A stretch of 64,000 nt of DNA from Methanomassiliicoccaceae archaeon UBA421. GTDB lineage: Archaea > Thermoplasmatota > Thermoplasmata > Methanomassiliicoccales > Methanomethylophilaceae. Below, piece by piece: positions 53,345 to 61,950 of this stretch. The first letter of the stretch is position 1. Every line of letters begins with the position of its first letter. The position numbers and the translations under genes were made by a program. The stretch is from positions 62,001 through 126,000 of the forward strand of contig DAHB01000004.1 of NCBI GenBank assembly GCA_002498365.1. Direction: 5' to 3'. The notes beneath the pieces are model-generated. The model was not told the origin of the DNA. It was given only the letters and a program-made list of their open reading frames with translations, and made no database searches.

Positions 53345-53986
53345 ATGATAGACCTGTATGTCGTGACCGATTCTTCTCTGTCCAACGGAAAGACAGACGC
53401 CGAAGTTGCCAGGCTTGCATATGAAGGGGGCGCCGAAACGGTACAGCTCAGGATTAAAGACGGCTGCGGACGCTCGATGCTGGCACAGGCGAAGGAGATA
53501 CGGAAGGCCGCATACGAGATGGACAGATTCTTCATAGTCAACGACAGGGTCGACATCGCCATGGCCTCGGGCGCCGACGGCGTCCATCTGGGCCAGGACG
53601 ACATGCCCCTCGAGGATGCCAGGCGTCTGATGGGCGATGATGCCATCATCGGGATATCGGTATCGAACGTACGCGAGGCCGCCGAGGCATACGAGGGCGG
53701 GGCGGACTATCTCGGGATAGGGCCCATATTCTCGACGTCAACCAAACCGGACGCGGGCCAAGCGATAGGGCTGGACGCGATAATTGACATCCGGAGGGAG
53801 GTGCCGCACATCCCGCTGGTGGCCATCGGCGGGATCAATCAAGGGAACATCAGGGACGTCATGCTCGCCGGTGCGGACGCGGCGGCCGTGGTCTCGGCCG
53901 TCGTGGCGCAGGGCGACATCAGAAGGGCAGCGCACGACCTCAGGGACATTATATTGAAGGTCAGGCCCCATGTCCGCGGCCTGTGA
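53345..53986 (+). CDS. thiE: Thiamine-phosphate synthase
   Basis: The 213-residue TIM barrel has the ThiE motifs QLRIKDGCGRSM, NDRVDIAMASGADGVHLGQDD and GIGPIFSTSTKPDAG and joins HMP-PP to the thiazole phosphate. The ATG at 53345 is where homology begins; a frame extends far upstream without similarity. It starts the thiazole gene cluster, 59 bp before thiS. With thiDN's ThiN domain also present, the cell has two potential coupling routes. Confidence 0.9.
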   Translation: MIDLYVVTDSSLSNGKTDAEVARLAYEGGAETVQLRIKDGCGRSMLAQAKEIRKAAYEMDRFFIVNDRVDIAMASGADGVHLGQDDMPLEDARRLMGDDAIIGISVSNVREAAEAYEGGADYLGIGPIFSTSTKPDAGQAIGLDAIIDIRREVPHIPLVAIGGINQGNIRDVMLAGADAAAVVSAVVAQGDIRRAAHDLRDIILKVRPHVRGL

Positions 53987-54045
53987 GATCCGTCGGACAA
54001 AGATATTGTAAGACATCAGAACATACGGCAACCGGAGGATTTTCC

Positions 54046-54240
54046 ATGAGAGCTAACGGAAAAGAGATTATGGTCCGAGAGGGGACCACGTTGCATGAAT
54101 TCCTCGTCTCCGCCGGATACGACACGTCCAGGGTCGCCGTTGAACTGAACGGGTCCGTTTCTCCAAAAAAGACCTACAAAGAAGTGATGCTGAAAGATAC
54201 GGATCATATAGAGATAGTCAGCTTCGTCGGGGGCGGATGA
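54046..54240 (+). CDS. thiS: Thiamine sulfur-carrier protein
   Basis: A 64-residue ubiquitin-like protein ending in Gly-Gly (SFVGGG), which is adenylated and carries sulfur for the thiazole ring. Homology starts at MRANGKEIMVREGTTLHEF; the ATG at 54046 follows GGAGG. Confidence 0.92.
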   Translation: MRANGKEIMVREGTTLHEFLVSAGYDTSRVAVELNGSVSPKKTYKEVMLKDTDHIEIVSFVGGG

Positions 54241-54241
54241 A

Positions 54242-54805
54242 TTGCCTGTTAAAGTCGGCATCGCCGGCCTCGGCGGTCTGGGTTCCAACGTGGCAGTGAT
54301 GCTCGTAAGATCGGGCTTCACAGACCTCGTGCTTGCCGATTTCGACACCGTGGCTGAATCCAACCTGAACCGTCAGGCATACTTCAGGAAGCATATCGGG
54401 ATGAAGAAGACCGATGCCTGCGCCGAAATACTCAAGATGATCGACCCGGATGCCGAACCGGAAACCCGCGACGTACGTCTGAACGAGGAAAACATATCCG
54501 GCGTGTTCGGGGGATGCTCGATTGTTTGCGAGGCCCTCGACGGCGCCGAGGCTAAAGCGATGCTTGTGAATACTCTGCTTTCCGAGATGCCTGGCACATA
54601 CGTAGTGTCCGGTTCGGGGATCTCCGGCTGGGACCTCCCCGAAGGAATAAAGACCAGACACGTGTTCAAAAGGCTGTTCGTCTGCGGCGACGGAATCTCC
54701 GACACTGGCGACATGCATGCTCCCAGGGTGACCGTTTGCGCCGGTCACCAGGCAAACTTAATTCTGAGATTGATATACGGAATGGAAGATGAAAAAATTG
54801 AATGA
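54242..54805 (+). CDS. thiF: ThiF-like sulfur-carrier adenylyltransferase
   Basis: The 187-residue protein has the Rossmann core VKVGIAGLGGLGSNVAVMLVRSGFTDLVLADFDTVAESNLNRQ of E1-like enzymes. It lacks the C-terminal zinc-binding and Cys-containing part of full-length ThiF, so it is the short form typical of clostridial thi clusters. It activates ThiS. Start TTG at 54242, directly after thiS, and overlapping thiG by 17 bp. Confidence 0.85.
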   Translation: MPVKVGIAGLGGLGSNVAVMLVRSGFTDLVLADFDTVAESNLNRQAYFRKHIGMKKTDACAEILKMIDPDAEPETRDVRLNEENISGVFGGCSIVCEALDGAEAKAMLVNTLLSEMPGTYVVSGSGISGWDLPEGIKTRHVFKRLFVCGDGISDTGDMHAPRVTVCAGHQANLILRLIYGMEDEKIE

Positions 54806-55571
54806 AGACCTGCTTGACATCGGAGGTAGGAAGTTCCGGTCCAGGTTCATCCTCGGATCGGGAAAGTTCAGCCTCGAAATGACACGGACGGTGATAGAGA
54901 ACGGAGGTGTGGAGATGGCCACGCTCGCGGTCAGAAGAGCGAACGCCGGAGGGATGGAGAACATATTGGACTACATGCCGCACGGAGTGACGCTGCTGCC
55001 CAACACCTCCGGTGCGAGGGACGCCGGCGAAGCGGTCCGAATAGCGGAGCTGGCAAGGGAGCTGGGCTGCGGGGATTTCGTCAAGGTGGAGATCATCCGG
55101 GATTCGAAATACCTCCTGCCGGACAACACGGAGACCGCCAAGGCCGTGGGGCTTCTCAAGGCGAGAGACTTCGTAGTGATGCCTTACATGATGCCCGACC
55201 TTTCGGCGGCAAGGGATATGGAAGATGCGGGCGCGGACGCCATAATGCCCCTGGGGGCCCCAATCGGAAGCAACAAGGGCCTTCTCACGAGGGAATTCAT
55301 CAAGATACTGGTAGAAGAGATAGATCTCCCGATAATAGTGGATGCGGGGATCGGCAGGCCGTCACAGGCCTGCGAAGCTATGGAGATCGGAGCGGCCGCC
55401 ATAATGGCCAACACCGCCATAGCCACCTCCGGAGACCCGGCGGCCATGTCCAAGTCGTTCAAGATGGCCATCGAGGCCGGGCGCCTGGCATATCTTTCCG
55501 GAACGGGAAGGGTCCTTGAACACAGAGCCGAGGCCTCCAGTCCTCTGACGGGGTTCCTCGAGGACAGATGA
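54789..55571 (+). CDS. thiG: Thiazole synthase
   Basis: The 260-residue barrel has FILGSGKFSLEM, VKVEIIRDSKYLLPDN and PIIVDAGIGRPSQACEAMEIGAAAIMANTAIA, with the Schiff-base Lys in VKVEII. It builds the thiazole from dehydroglycine, deoxyxylulose phosphate and ThiS-thiocarboxylate. It is the bacterial route; most archaea use Thi4 instead. Confidence 0.95.
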   Translation: MKKLNEDLLDIGGRKFRSRFILGSGKFSLEMTRTVIENGGVEMATLAVRRANAGGMENILDYMPHGVTLLPNTSGARDAGEAVRIAELARELGCGDFVKVEIIRDSKYLLPDNTETAKAVGLLKARDFVVMPYMMPDLSAARDMEDAGADAIMPLGAPIGSNKGLLTREFIKILVEEIDLPIIVDAGIGRPSQACEAMEIGAAAIMANTAIATSGDPAAMSKSFKMAIEAGRLAYLSGTGRVLEHRAEASSPLTGFLEDR

Positions 55572-55572
55572 G

Positions 55573-56721
55573 ATGAGAGATTTCACGGACGCAGAAGACT
55601 ACGAAGAAGGAATGGAACACATAGACCCGGGTCTGATGACGGGGGTCCTAGAGCGCGCCTCCGCCTATGACTCGGACGACTACTCGGAAAGGGACGTCCT
55701 GGGTGTCCTATCCTCGGACGGCATCGGCCCGAAAGGTTTCGCGGCCCTACTTTCACCTGCGGCGGAGCCTTTTCTCGAGAAGATCGCACGGAGGGCGAAA
55801 GAAGAGACGATGAAGCATTTCGGCAACTCCGTGAACATCTTCACCCCCCTTTACGCCTCCAACTACTGCTCCAACAGATGCGTCTACTGCGGCTTCAACA
55901 GAGAGAACAATATAAAAAGGGCCAAACTCGTCGGCGAAGAGATAGACAGAGAGATGGAGGCGATAGCCTCCACGGGCCTCAGGGAGATACTCCTCCTCAC
56001 GGGGGAGTCCCGCTTGCATTCGGACCCGGATTACATCGCCGACCTTGTGGCAAGGGCTTCGGGACATTTCTCCAACATAGGGCTTGAAGTCTATCCTATG
56101 AACACCGGCGAATACCGCAGGATGCACGAGATGGGGGCCGACTACGTCACGGTCTTCCAGGAGACGTACGACACGGACGTTTACAAAAAGGTCCATCCCG
56201 GAGGCAGGAAGAGGATATTCTCCTACAGGTTCAACTCCCAGGAGCGCGCTCTCAGGGGAGGGATGCGCGGGGTCGGTTTCGCGCCGTTGCTGGGCCTTTC
56301 GGATTTCAGGAGGGACTCCTTCGCCTGCGGCCTGCATGCCATGGAGATACAGAGAAAATATCCCCATGCGGAGATCTCCTTCTCCCTCCCGAGGTTCAGG
56401 CCCTTCATCAACCACGAGGATGCAGAGAACGGCGTCACCGAGTCCAAGCTTCTGCAGGTCGCCATGGCATACCGCCTGTTCATGCCTTTCGCGGGACAGA
56501 CGATATCCACCAGGGAGCGCCCGGGATTCAGAGACAACATCGTCGGGATATGTGCGACGAAGATGTCCGCCGGCGTTAGCGTGGGGATCGGAGAGCATTC
56601 CGGCACAGAGAAGGGGGACGCGCAGTTCGACATATCGGACCCCAGGGGCCTGGAGGAGGTCGTGAACGCGCTGGTCGCCAACGGAAGGCAGCCCGTGTTC
56701 AACGATTACGTTAAAGTCTGA
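55573..56721 (+). CDS. thiH: 2-iminoacetate synthase (radical SAM tyrosine lyase)
   Basis: The 382-residue enzyme has the radical SAM motif NYCSNRCVYCGFNREN and the thiamine-specific SFSLPRFRPF and AVLSV-like ending. It makes dehydroglycine from tyrosine. Being oxygen-sensitive, it fits a strict anaerobe. One bp separates it from thiG. Confidence 0.95.
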   Translation: MRDFTDAEDYEEGMEHIDPGLMTGVLERASAYDSDDYSERDVLGVLSSDGIGPKGFAALLSPAAEPFLEKIARRAKEETMKHFGNSVNIFTPLYASNYCSNRCVYCGFNRENNIKRAKLVGEEIDREMEAIASTGLREILLLTGESRLHSDPDYIADLVARASGHFSNIGLEVYPMNTGEYRRMHEMGADYVTVFQETYDTDVYKKVHPGGRKRIFSYRFNSQERALRGGMRGVGFAPLLGLSDFRRDSFACGLHAMEIQRKYPHAEISFSLPRFRPFINHEDAENGVTESKLLQVAMAYRLFMPFAGQTISTRERPGFRDNIVGICATKMSAGVSVGIGEHSGTEKGDAQFDISDPRGLEEVVNALVANGRQPVFNDYVKV

Positions 56722-56734
56722 TCGAGGTGAGCCG

Positions 56735-57385
56735 ATGCATTCCAAAGCGAAGATCATCGCCGTGACCGACCGCAGGATAATGGCCAGGCCTTTCGCGGAC
56801 CAGATCGCGGCCGTAGCAGAATCCGGTGCGGACATGATAATCCTGCGGGAAAAGGGACTTATCGAACCCGAATACAGATATCTCGCCACAGAGTGTCTTG
56901 CGATTTGCACCGAATACAGCATTCCCATGTGCGTGAACTCCCATGTCAGGACCGCGAGGGCCCTGAACATCGAGGACGTCCAGCTCCCTCTGGGCAAGAT
57001 GCGCGAACTGAGGGATAGGGACGGGCTCTCATCTGTCGGGGTGTCGGTCCATTCCGTGAAAGAGGCCAGGGAGGCCGAGAGACTGGGGGCGGACTATCTC
57101 ATCGCGGGCCCGGTCTTCAAGACCAAATGCAAACCGGATGCGGTCCCGAAGGGGACGGGGCTTATCACGGACGTGTTCTCGTCGGTGGATATCCCGGTAT
57201 ACGCCATCGGCGGCATCACTCCTTACAACATCGCCAGGATCTCCTCGAAGGGTGCTTCGGGGGCCTGCATCAGGTCGCCTATGATGACAGGCGGGAACCT
57301 CAGGGTCCTTGTGAGGGAGCTGAGGACCAATTTCGACGCGGGATTAGAGCATCTTCAGATCGCCGGTGATCTTGTCCAGTACTGA
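56735..57385 (+). CDS. tenI: TenI-like ThiE paralogue
   Basis: The 216-residue barrel has ILREKGLIEPEYRYLA and IAGPVFKTKCKPDAVPKGTGL, clearly ThiE-like, but lacks the DGVHLGQDD loop of ThiE (EDVQLPLGKMRE instead). That is the pattern of TenI thiazole tautomerase, which works after ThiG. It ends the thi cluster; its 3' end overlaps pth2 by 42 bp on the other strand. Confidence 0.8.
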   Translation: MHSKAKIIAVTDRRIMARPFADQIAAVAESGADMIILREKGLIEPEYRYLATECLAICTEYSIPMCVNSHVRTARALNIEDVQLPLGKMRELRDRDGLSSVGVSVHSVKEAREAERLGADYLIAGPVFKTKCKPDAVPKGTGLITDVFSSVDIPVYAIGGITPYNIARISSKGASGACIRSPMMTGGNLRVLVRELRTNFDAGLEHLQIAGDLVQY

Positions 57386-57715
57386 TACCTTTTCCGGGCC
57401 TATCCCGAGGCACGTGATAGAACCGGGCTCGATCTGGGTCCTTCCCGCATCGGTGATCAATGAACAGGTTATTCCCAGGGCCTCCGCCACGGCCTTGAAC
57501 TCGAAAAGCTCCCGTTCGGAGTCCACCCTCAAGACCACCTTGGCCTGACCCGAATCATACCAGGCGTTGAAGTTTACGGCATCTTTCTTCTTTGAAGCGA
57601 AAGCACAGTTCACGGCCGCATGCGCCACCTGGGCTGCGATCTTTCCTTTGGTCATTTTAAGGTCGTTCCTCACAAGGACCACTAACTTGCGGTCGTCCGG
57701 ATCGCGTCCTGCCAT
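57344..57715 (-). CDS. pth2: Peptidyl-tRNA hydrolase, archaeal type II
   Basis: The 123-residue protein follows Pth2: KLVVLVRNDLKMTKGKIAAQVAHAAV, then KVVLRVDSERELFEFKAVAEALGI and DAGRTQIEPGSITCLGIGPE. It recycles peptidyl-tRNA. It is convergent with and overlaps the TenI-like gene. Confidence 0.95.
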   Translation of the reverse strand: MAGRDPDDRKLVVLVRNDLKMTKGKIAAQVAHAAVNCAFASKKKDAVNFNAWYDSGQAKVVLRVDSERELFEFKAVAEALGITCSLITDAGRTQIEPGSITCLGIGPEKVSVLDKITGDLKML

Positions 57716-57805
57716 ACGTCCGAGCGTACGTCAAGATAGTATTTCAACTAAACCCGAAGGGGGGCGTCAATAACTCTTTTAACATACTCCCGTGTTAGGC
57801 TAGAC

Positions 57806-58201
57806 ATGGCGATGATCAACATAGAGTACAGACATTCCGAGGAACCCCCGGAGGCCAGCATCATCAGGAGGAAGACCGTCGAGGAGATGAAGAACTACCT
57901 CATGGGCCTCGTGGCAGAGATGCTTATCGCAGACATATCGGCGCAGTACGTCGATGCCGTGTCCGAGGGGAAGAACGCGGTCGTGATAAACGGAAAAGAT
58001 GTCAATGACATTCTGAACGGATTGCAGATCAGGATGCTCGATAACGAGGACGCCTGCGACTCCGGAAAGCCCTCGCTGATAAAGTTCGAAAGGCCTGTCC
58101 TCGACTGGAGAAGGGAATTCATTGAGGACATACCCGACGTCCTGATGAAGAACGCCATATCGAAAGCATACGCAGACGCCGCCAAAGACAGGATAATGTG
58201 A
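57806..58201 (+). CDS. Hypothetical archaeal protein upstream of tgtA
   Basis: A 131-residue acidic protein without known domain (MKNYLMGLVAEMLIADISAQYVDAVSEGKNAVVING is the most structured part). It is four bases upstream of tgtA on the same strand and probably co-transcribed. A TTTTAACATACT promoter box lies upstream. Confidence 0.6.
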   Translation: MAMINIEYRHSEEPPEASIIRRKTVEEMKNYLMGLVAEMLIADISAQYVDAVSEGKNAVVINGKDVNDILNGLQIRMLDNEDACDSGKPSLIKFERPVLDWRREFIEDIPDVLMKNAISKAYADAAKDRIM

Positions 58202-58205
58202 GCAG

Positions 58206-60143
58206 ATGGCAAGCTTCGAGCTTCTGAAAAGAGACGGTCTTGCGCGGATATGCCGCTTCGAGACACCTTCCGGTTCCATTGAGACTCCGGCGCTTCTGCC
58301 GGTGGTCAACCCCAAGATCAACACGGTGCCTCCCCGGGAGCTGCACGACGAATTCGGCTTCGGGGCGCTGATAACGAACTCCTACATCATCAAGAACACG
58401 CCAGAACTGAAGGATAGGGCGCAGGCGGAAGGCCTCCACAAGATGCTGGATTTCGACGGCATCATCATGACGGACTCCGGGACCTTCCAGAGCCACATGT
58501 ACGGCGAGGTCGACCTCACGAACTCCGAGATTATGGAGTTCCAGAAAAGCATCGGCACTGACATAGGGACCGTGCTCGACATTTTCACCGAACCTGAATG
58601 GTCCAAAGAGAAGACCCGTTGGGCCACCGACGAGACCCTTAAAAGGACGGAGGAAGCGTGCGCCATGAAGGGCGAGATGCTTCTGAACGGAGTCGTACAA
58701 GGCTCGGTCTACACCGACCTGAGGACATACTGCGCGGAGAAGATGTCCAAGATGGACATCGACGTCCACCCCATAGGCGGGGTCGTCCCGCTCATGGAGC
58801 AATACCGCTACTCGGACCTGGTCGACGTCGTCATGAGCTCGAAGATGGGGCTCAATCCCGCACGACCCGTGCATCTGTTCGGAGCAGGGCACCCCATGGT
58901 GCTGGCCTTCGCCGCCCTGATGGGGTGTGACCTTTTCGATTCGGCCTCGTACGCCAAATTCGCCAGGGACGACAGGCTGATGTTCGTTGACGGGACGTTC
59001 CGGCTGCAGGAGATGCAGTCCCTGGACTGCGACTGCCCGGCATGCAGGGGAATCACCCTGGAAGCTCTGAAGAAGATGAAGAACCGCGACCGTGAATCGC
59101 TTATCGCCAGGCACAACCTCCACCAGATCAAGGAAGAGCTGGAGATCGTCAAGAGGTATATACGCGAAGGAAGGCTGTGGGAGCTTGCCGAGATGAGGTG
59201 CAGGGCCCACCCGGCGATGCTGGACGGATTGAGAAGGCTGGCGGAGTACCGCAGGTTCATGGAGATGCACGACCCGATAAGCAGGGACGGAGCGCTTTTC
59301 TACACCGGGCCGGAGACCTACAACCGCCCGGTCTTCCAGAGATACGAGTCCAGGCTCATGACCAGATATGTCCCGCCTTCTGGCAAGGTTATGCTCTTCT
59401 CCGACAACGGAGGGAAGCCATACAGCCGCTCGTATGCCGATGAGTTCGACATGGCCAGGCGCAACGGCTACGCTCCCGTGGTGGTAACCCCCTTCGGACC
59501 GGTCCCCGCGGAGCTGGACGAACTTTATCCCCTGTCACAGTCGCTTTTCCCTTCGATAACCGACAGCGATACCGACAGAAGGTCCATGGGCCTCACCATG
59601 GAGTTCCTGCAGAGATATGACTTCGAAGATACCGTTAAACTCGAGAACGTGGAAGACAGGGGCTCTTTGGAGTACGATGCCGACATGCTCAGGGCGTTGG
59701 CCGTATCCAGATACCAGTTCGGCATTATCGCCACCGAGGCGCTCTTCAGAGGCAAGGTCGAGCTCGTGAAGAGCAAGAACACGAACAAGATAAGGAACGT
59801 AATTTCGGACGGGGAGCACATCTTGTCCATGAGGGCCGGCGACGGAATGTACACCCTCAAAGCGGAGGGCGCGGCCAGGATCGCGGCGGCTGTCCCCGCA
59901 CCATATATTAGGGTCGTGGTCAACGACGATTCCGTGCCCTATGTCACCCAGGGGAGGAACGCGTTCTGTCAGTTCGTTATAGACTGCGACCCGGGCATCA
60001 GGCCCATGGAGGAAGTTATCGTTACAGACAGGAACGACAGGGTGCTCGCCACCGGAAGGGCGATGATGACTCGAAAAGAAATGGAGTCATTCGGAAGAGG
60101 TGTCGCCGTCAAGGTCCGCAACGGGACCTCTGACGAGCCCTGA
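58206..60143 (+). CDS. tgtA: tRNA-guanine(15) transglycosylase (archaeosine pathway)
   Basis: The 645-residue enzyme inserts preQ0 at position 15 of archaeal tRNAs. The catalytic TIM barrel has IIMTDSGTFQSHMYGEV (nucleophile Asp) and NGVVQGSVYTDLR, and a zinc site CDCPACRG with a distal His. The C-terminal PUA-like region (about 505-640) begins at LVKSKNTNKIRNVIS and has GRAMMTRKEM near the end. Full length. Its 3' end overlaps pcc1 by 57 bp. Confidence 0.95.
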   Translation: MASFELLKRDGLARICRFETPSGSIETPALLPVVNPKINTVPPRELHDEFGFGALITNSYIIKNTPELKDRAQAEGLHKMLDFDGIIMTDSGTFQSHMYGEVDLTNSEIMEFQKSIGTDIGTVLDIFTEPEWSKEKTRWATDETLKRTEEACAMKGEMLLNGVVQGSVYTDLRTYCAEKMSKMDIDVHPIGGVVPLMEQYRYSDLVDVVMSSKMGLNPARPVHLFGAGHPMVLAFAALMGCDLFDSASYAKFARDDRLMFVDGTFRLQEMQSLDCDCPACRGITLEALKKMKNRDRESLIARHNLHQIKEELEIVKRYIREGRLWELAEMRCRAHPAMLDGLRRLAEYRRFMEMHDPISRDGALFYTGPETYNRPVFQRYESRLMTRYVPPSGKVMLFSDNGGKPYSRSYADEFDMARRNGYAPVVVTPFGPVPAELDELYPLSQSLFPSITDSDTDRRSMGLTMEFLQRYDFEDTVKLENVEDRGSLEYDADMLRALAVSRYQFGIIATEALFRGKVELVKSKNTNKIRNVISDGEHILSMRAGDGMYTLKAEGAARIAAAVPAPYIRVVVNDDSVPYVTQGRNAFCQFVIDCDPGIRPMEEVIVTDRNDRVLATGRAMMTRKEMESFGRGVAVKVRNGTSDEP

Positions 60144-60350
60144 AGCTTCTTCTGCGATCTTTAGGCAGGCGAGGAGGTCGTCGGCCGTGTTCCTGAGGGA
60201 ACCGGCCGACGCGGCCTCCATTTTAAAGTTTATGACGTTTTCCCGGACCTCCATGTCCACGTACGTGCCGTTGTCGGGACCCAGCGCGGCCGCCACGGCC
60301 GCCGCCGTCTCCGGAGAGCCGTACTCGACCCTGAGGTCCAGGGTGTTCAT
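60087..60350 (-). CDS. pcc1: KEOPS complex subunit Pcc1-like
   Basis: An 87-residue Pcc1/CTAG-like protein: TLDLRVEYGSPETAAAVAAALGPDN and NFKMEAASAGSLRNTADDLLACLKIAEE match the dimerising subunit of KEOPS, which makes t6A in tRNA. Its start overlaps the stop of leuB (ATGA), so it shares the leu transcript. Confidence 0.85.
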   Translation of the reverse strand: MNTLDLRVEYGSPETAAAVAAALGPDNGTYVDMEVRENVINFKMEAASAGSLRNTADDLLACLKIAEEASGLVRGPVADLDGDTSSE

Positions 60351-61474
60351 CTGCTCTTCCCTTCGCGGATCTTTTCTGCGATGGCCCTGCCGACCTGCTC
60401 TGTGGTCATTTTACCGCCCAGGTCCGGAGTGGTCTTGTTCTCTCTGAGGCATTCCGTGACCGCGCTGTGGATCAGCTTGCCCTCGCCGGGATACCCCTGG
60501 TCCTCAAGCAGCATCTGGGCCGCAAGGACCGCCGCGATGGGGTTGGCTATTCCGCGTCCCGCTATGTCCGGAGCGGAGCCATGGATGGGTTCGAACATGC
60601 TCAGCCCGTCGGGATTGATGTTTCCGCTGCAACCCATGCCTAGGCCGCCCTGGAGCTGTGCTCCCAGGTCCGTCAGTATGTCGCCGAACAGGTTGGGCAC
60701 GGCCACCGTGCCGAAGGTCTCGGGGCGCACGACCATCGCCATGGCCATGGCGTCGACGAACATGAACTCCAGTTCGAGCCCGTACTGGTCGGCCTTCTCC
60801 CTGAAAATGTCCCTCTGCATGCCGTACATGTGGGTGATTACGTTGGCCTTGTCGACCAACGTTATCTTGTCGTCCCCGCGGGCCATGGCGAACCTGCACG
60901 CGTAGTCGGCGAAACGGGTCATCCCCTTCTTGGAGAGGAACCCTATCTCGAATGCGAAATCGTCATCGTTGGACGGGTCGGCCTTCATGTCGACCTCCAG
61001 CTCATAAAGCTCCCTCTTGACCTTAAGGCTCACGTCCTTGCCTCCGAACGAAGGTCCGAACCTTCCTCCGGCGCCCATGTAGAAGTCCTCGGTGTTCTCC
61101 CTGAGGAACGTCATGTTGAACGGGACCTCCCTCTTGAGGGGGACGAAGGGGAACCAGGACGTCACGGGCCTCATGTTGATGTACTGGTCGAAGACCGCCC
61201 TCATCTTCAGGAGCACGCCCTGTTCGAGTATTCCCGGGCGGACCTTGGGGTCGCCTATGGCGCCGAAGTAGATGGCGTCCTTCTTCCTGAGGCCGTCGAT
61301 GTCCTCGTCGGTCAGGAGCTCCCCGGTCCTGAGGTATCTGTCCGCACCTATGTCGAAGAGCTCGCCGTCGTAATCGAACGTCGATATCTCGGCCACGGCG
61401 TCGAACACTTCGAGCCCCGCATCGATCACCTCTTTCCCTATTCCATCTCCCGGAATGATAGCCAGATGTTTCAT
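60347..61474 (-). CDS. leuB: 3-isopropylmalate dehydrogenase (or homologous isocitrate/homoisocitrate dehydrogenase)
   Basis: The 375-residue enzyme has IIPGDGIGKEV, LLKMRAVFDQYINMRP, LRENTEDFYMGAGG and MFEPIHGSAPDIAGRGIANP, the beta-decarboxylating dehydrogenase core. The ATG at 61474 (overlapping the leuD stop) is used since the reading frame upstream has no homology. In methanogens the same family also serves in coenzyme B synthesis (AksF), so the exact substrate is open. Confidence 0.9.
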   Translation of the reverse strand: MKHLAIIPGDGIGKEVIDAGLEVFDAVAEISTFDYDGELFDIGADRYLRTGELLTDEDIDGLRKKDAIYFGAIGDPKVRPGILEQGVLLKMRAVFDQYINMRPVTSWFPFVPLKREVPFNMTFLRENTEDFYMGAGGRFGPSFGGKDVSLKVKRELYELEVDMKADPSNDDDFAFEIGFLSKKGMTRFADYACRFAMARGDDKITLVDKANVITHMYGMQRDIFREKADQYGLELEFMFVDAMAMAMVVRPETFGTVAVPNLFGDILTDLGAQLQGGLGMGCSGNINPDGLSMFEPIHGSAPDIAGRGIANPIAAVLAAQMLLEDQGYPGEGKLIHSAVTECLRENKTTPDLGGKMTTEQVGRAIAEKIREGKSR

Positions 61475-61950
61475 AGTCTTCCCTCTTTGACGAGATTCAT
61501 GAGCCCTCCGGCCCTTACCATCTCGCTTATGAACGCAGGGTACTGGGGGAACGTGTACGTCTTGCCGTCCGCCCTGACCTCGCCCTTGTCCGGGTCCACA
61601 GAGATGACGTCGCCCTCTGCGGCGTCCACCTTGCATTCGACTAGCAGGAGCCCGATGTTCATCGAGTTCCTGTAGAATATGCGCGCGAAGGACTCGGCCA
61701 CGATGCAGGAGAATCCCGCTTCGATGAGCGAGAGGGGCGCGTGCTCCCTGGAGGAGCCGCATCCGAAGTTCTTTCCCGCGACGATCATGTCCCCTTTCCC
61801 GACCTGCTGTGCGAACCCGGGCCTCACCTTCTCGAATATGAAATCGTCGAGGTGGTCCAGGTTCGCGGACACCAGGCGCTCGGCGGGGATTATCTGGTCC
61901 GTGTCGACGTTGTCGCCGAACCTCCATACTTTTCCTTGGATCTTATCCAT
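61471..61950 (-). CDS. leuD: 3-isopropylmalate dehydratase small subunit
   Basis: The 159-residue protein has VWRFGDNVDTDQIIPAERLV, KNFGCGSSREHAPLSLIEAG and NSMNIGLLLVEC. It pairs with LeuC and forms the swivelling domain of the dehydratase. Overlaps: 4 bp with leuB and 1 bp with leuC. Confidence 0.92.
   Translation of the reverse strand: MDKIQGKVWRFGDNVDTDQIIPAERLVSANLDHLDDFIFEKVRPGFAQQVGKGDMIVAGKNFGCGSSREHAPLSLIEAGFSCIVAESFARIFYRNSMNIGLLLVECKVDAAEGDVISVDPDKGEVRADGKTYTFPQYPAFISEMVRAGGLMNLVKEGRL

Noticed and set aside
60588..60600. A GGTTCGAAC-like T-arm string
   Set aside because: It lies inside leuB coding sequence; no acceptor or anticodon arm surrounds it.
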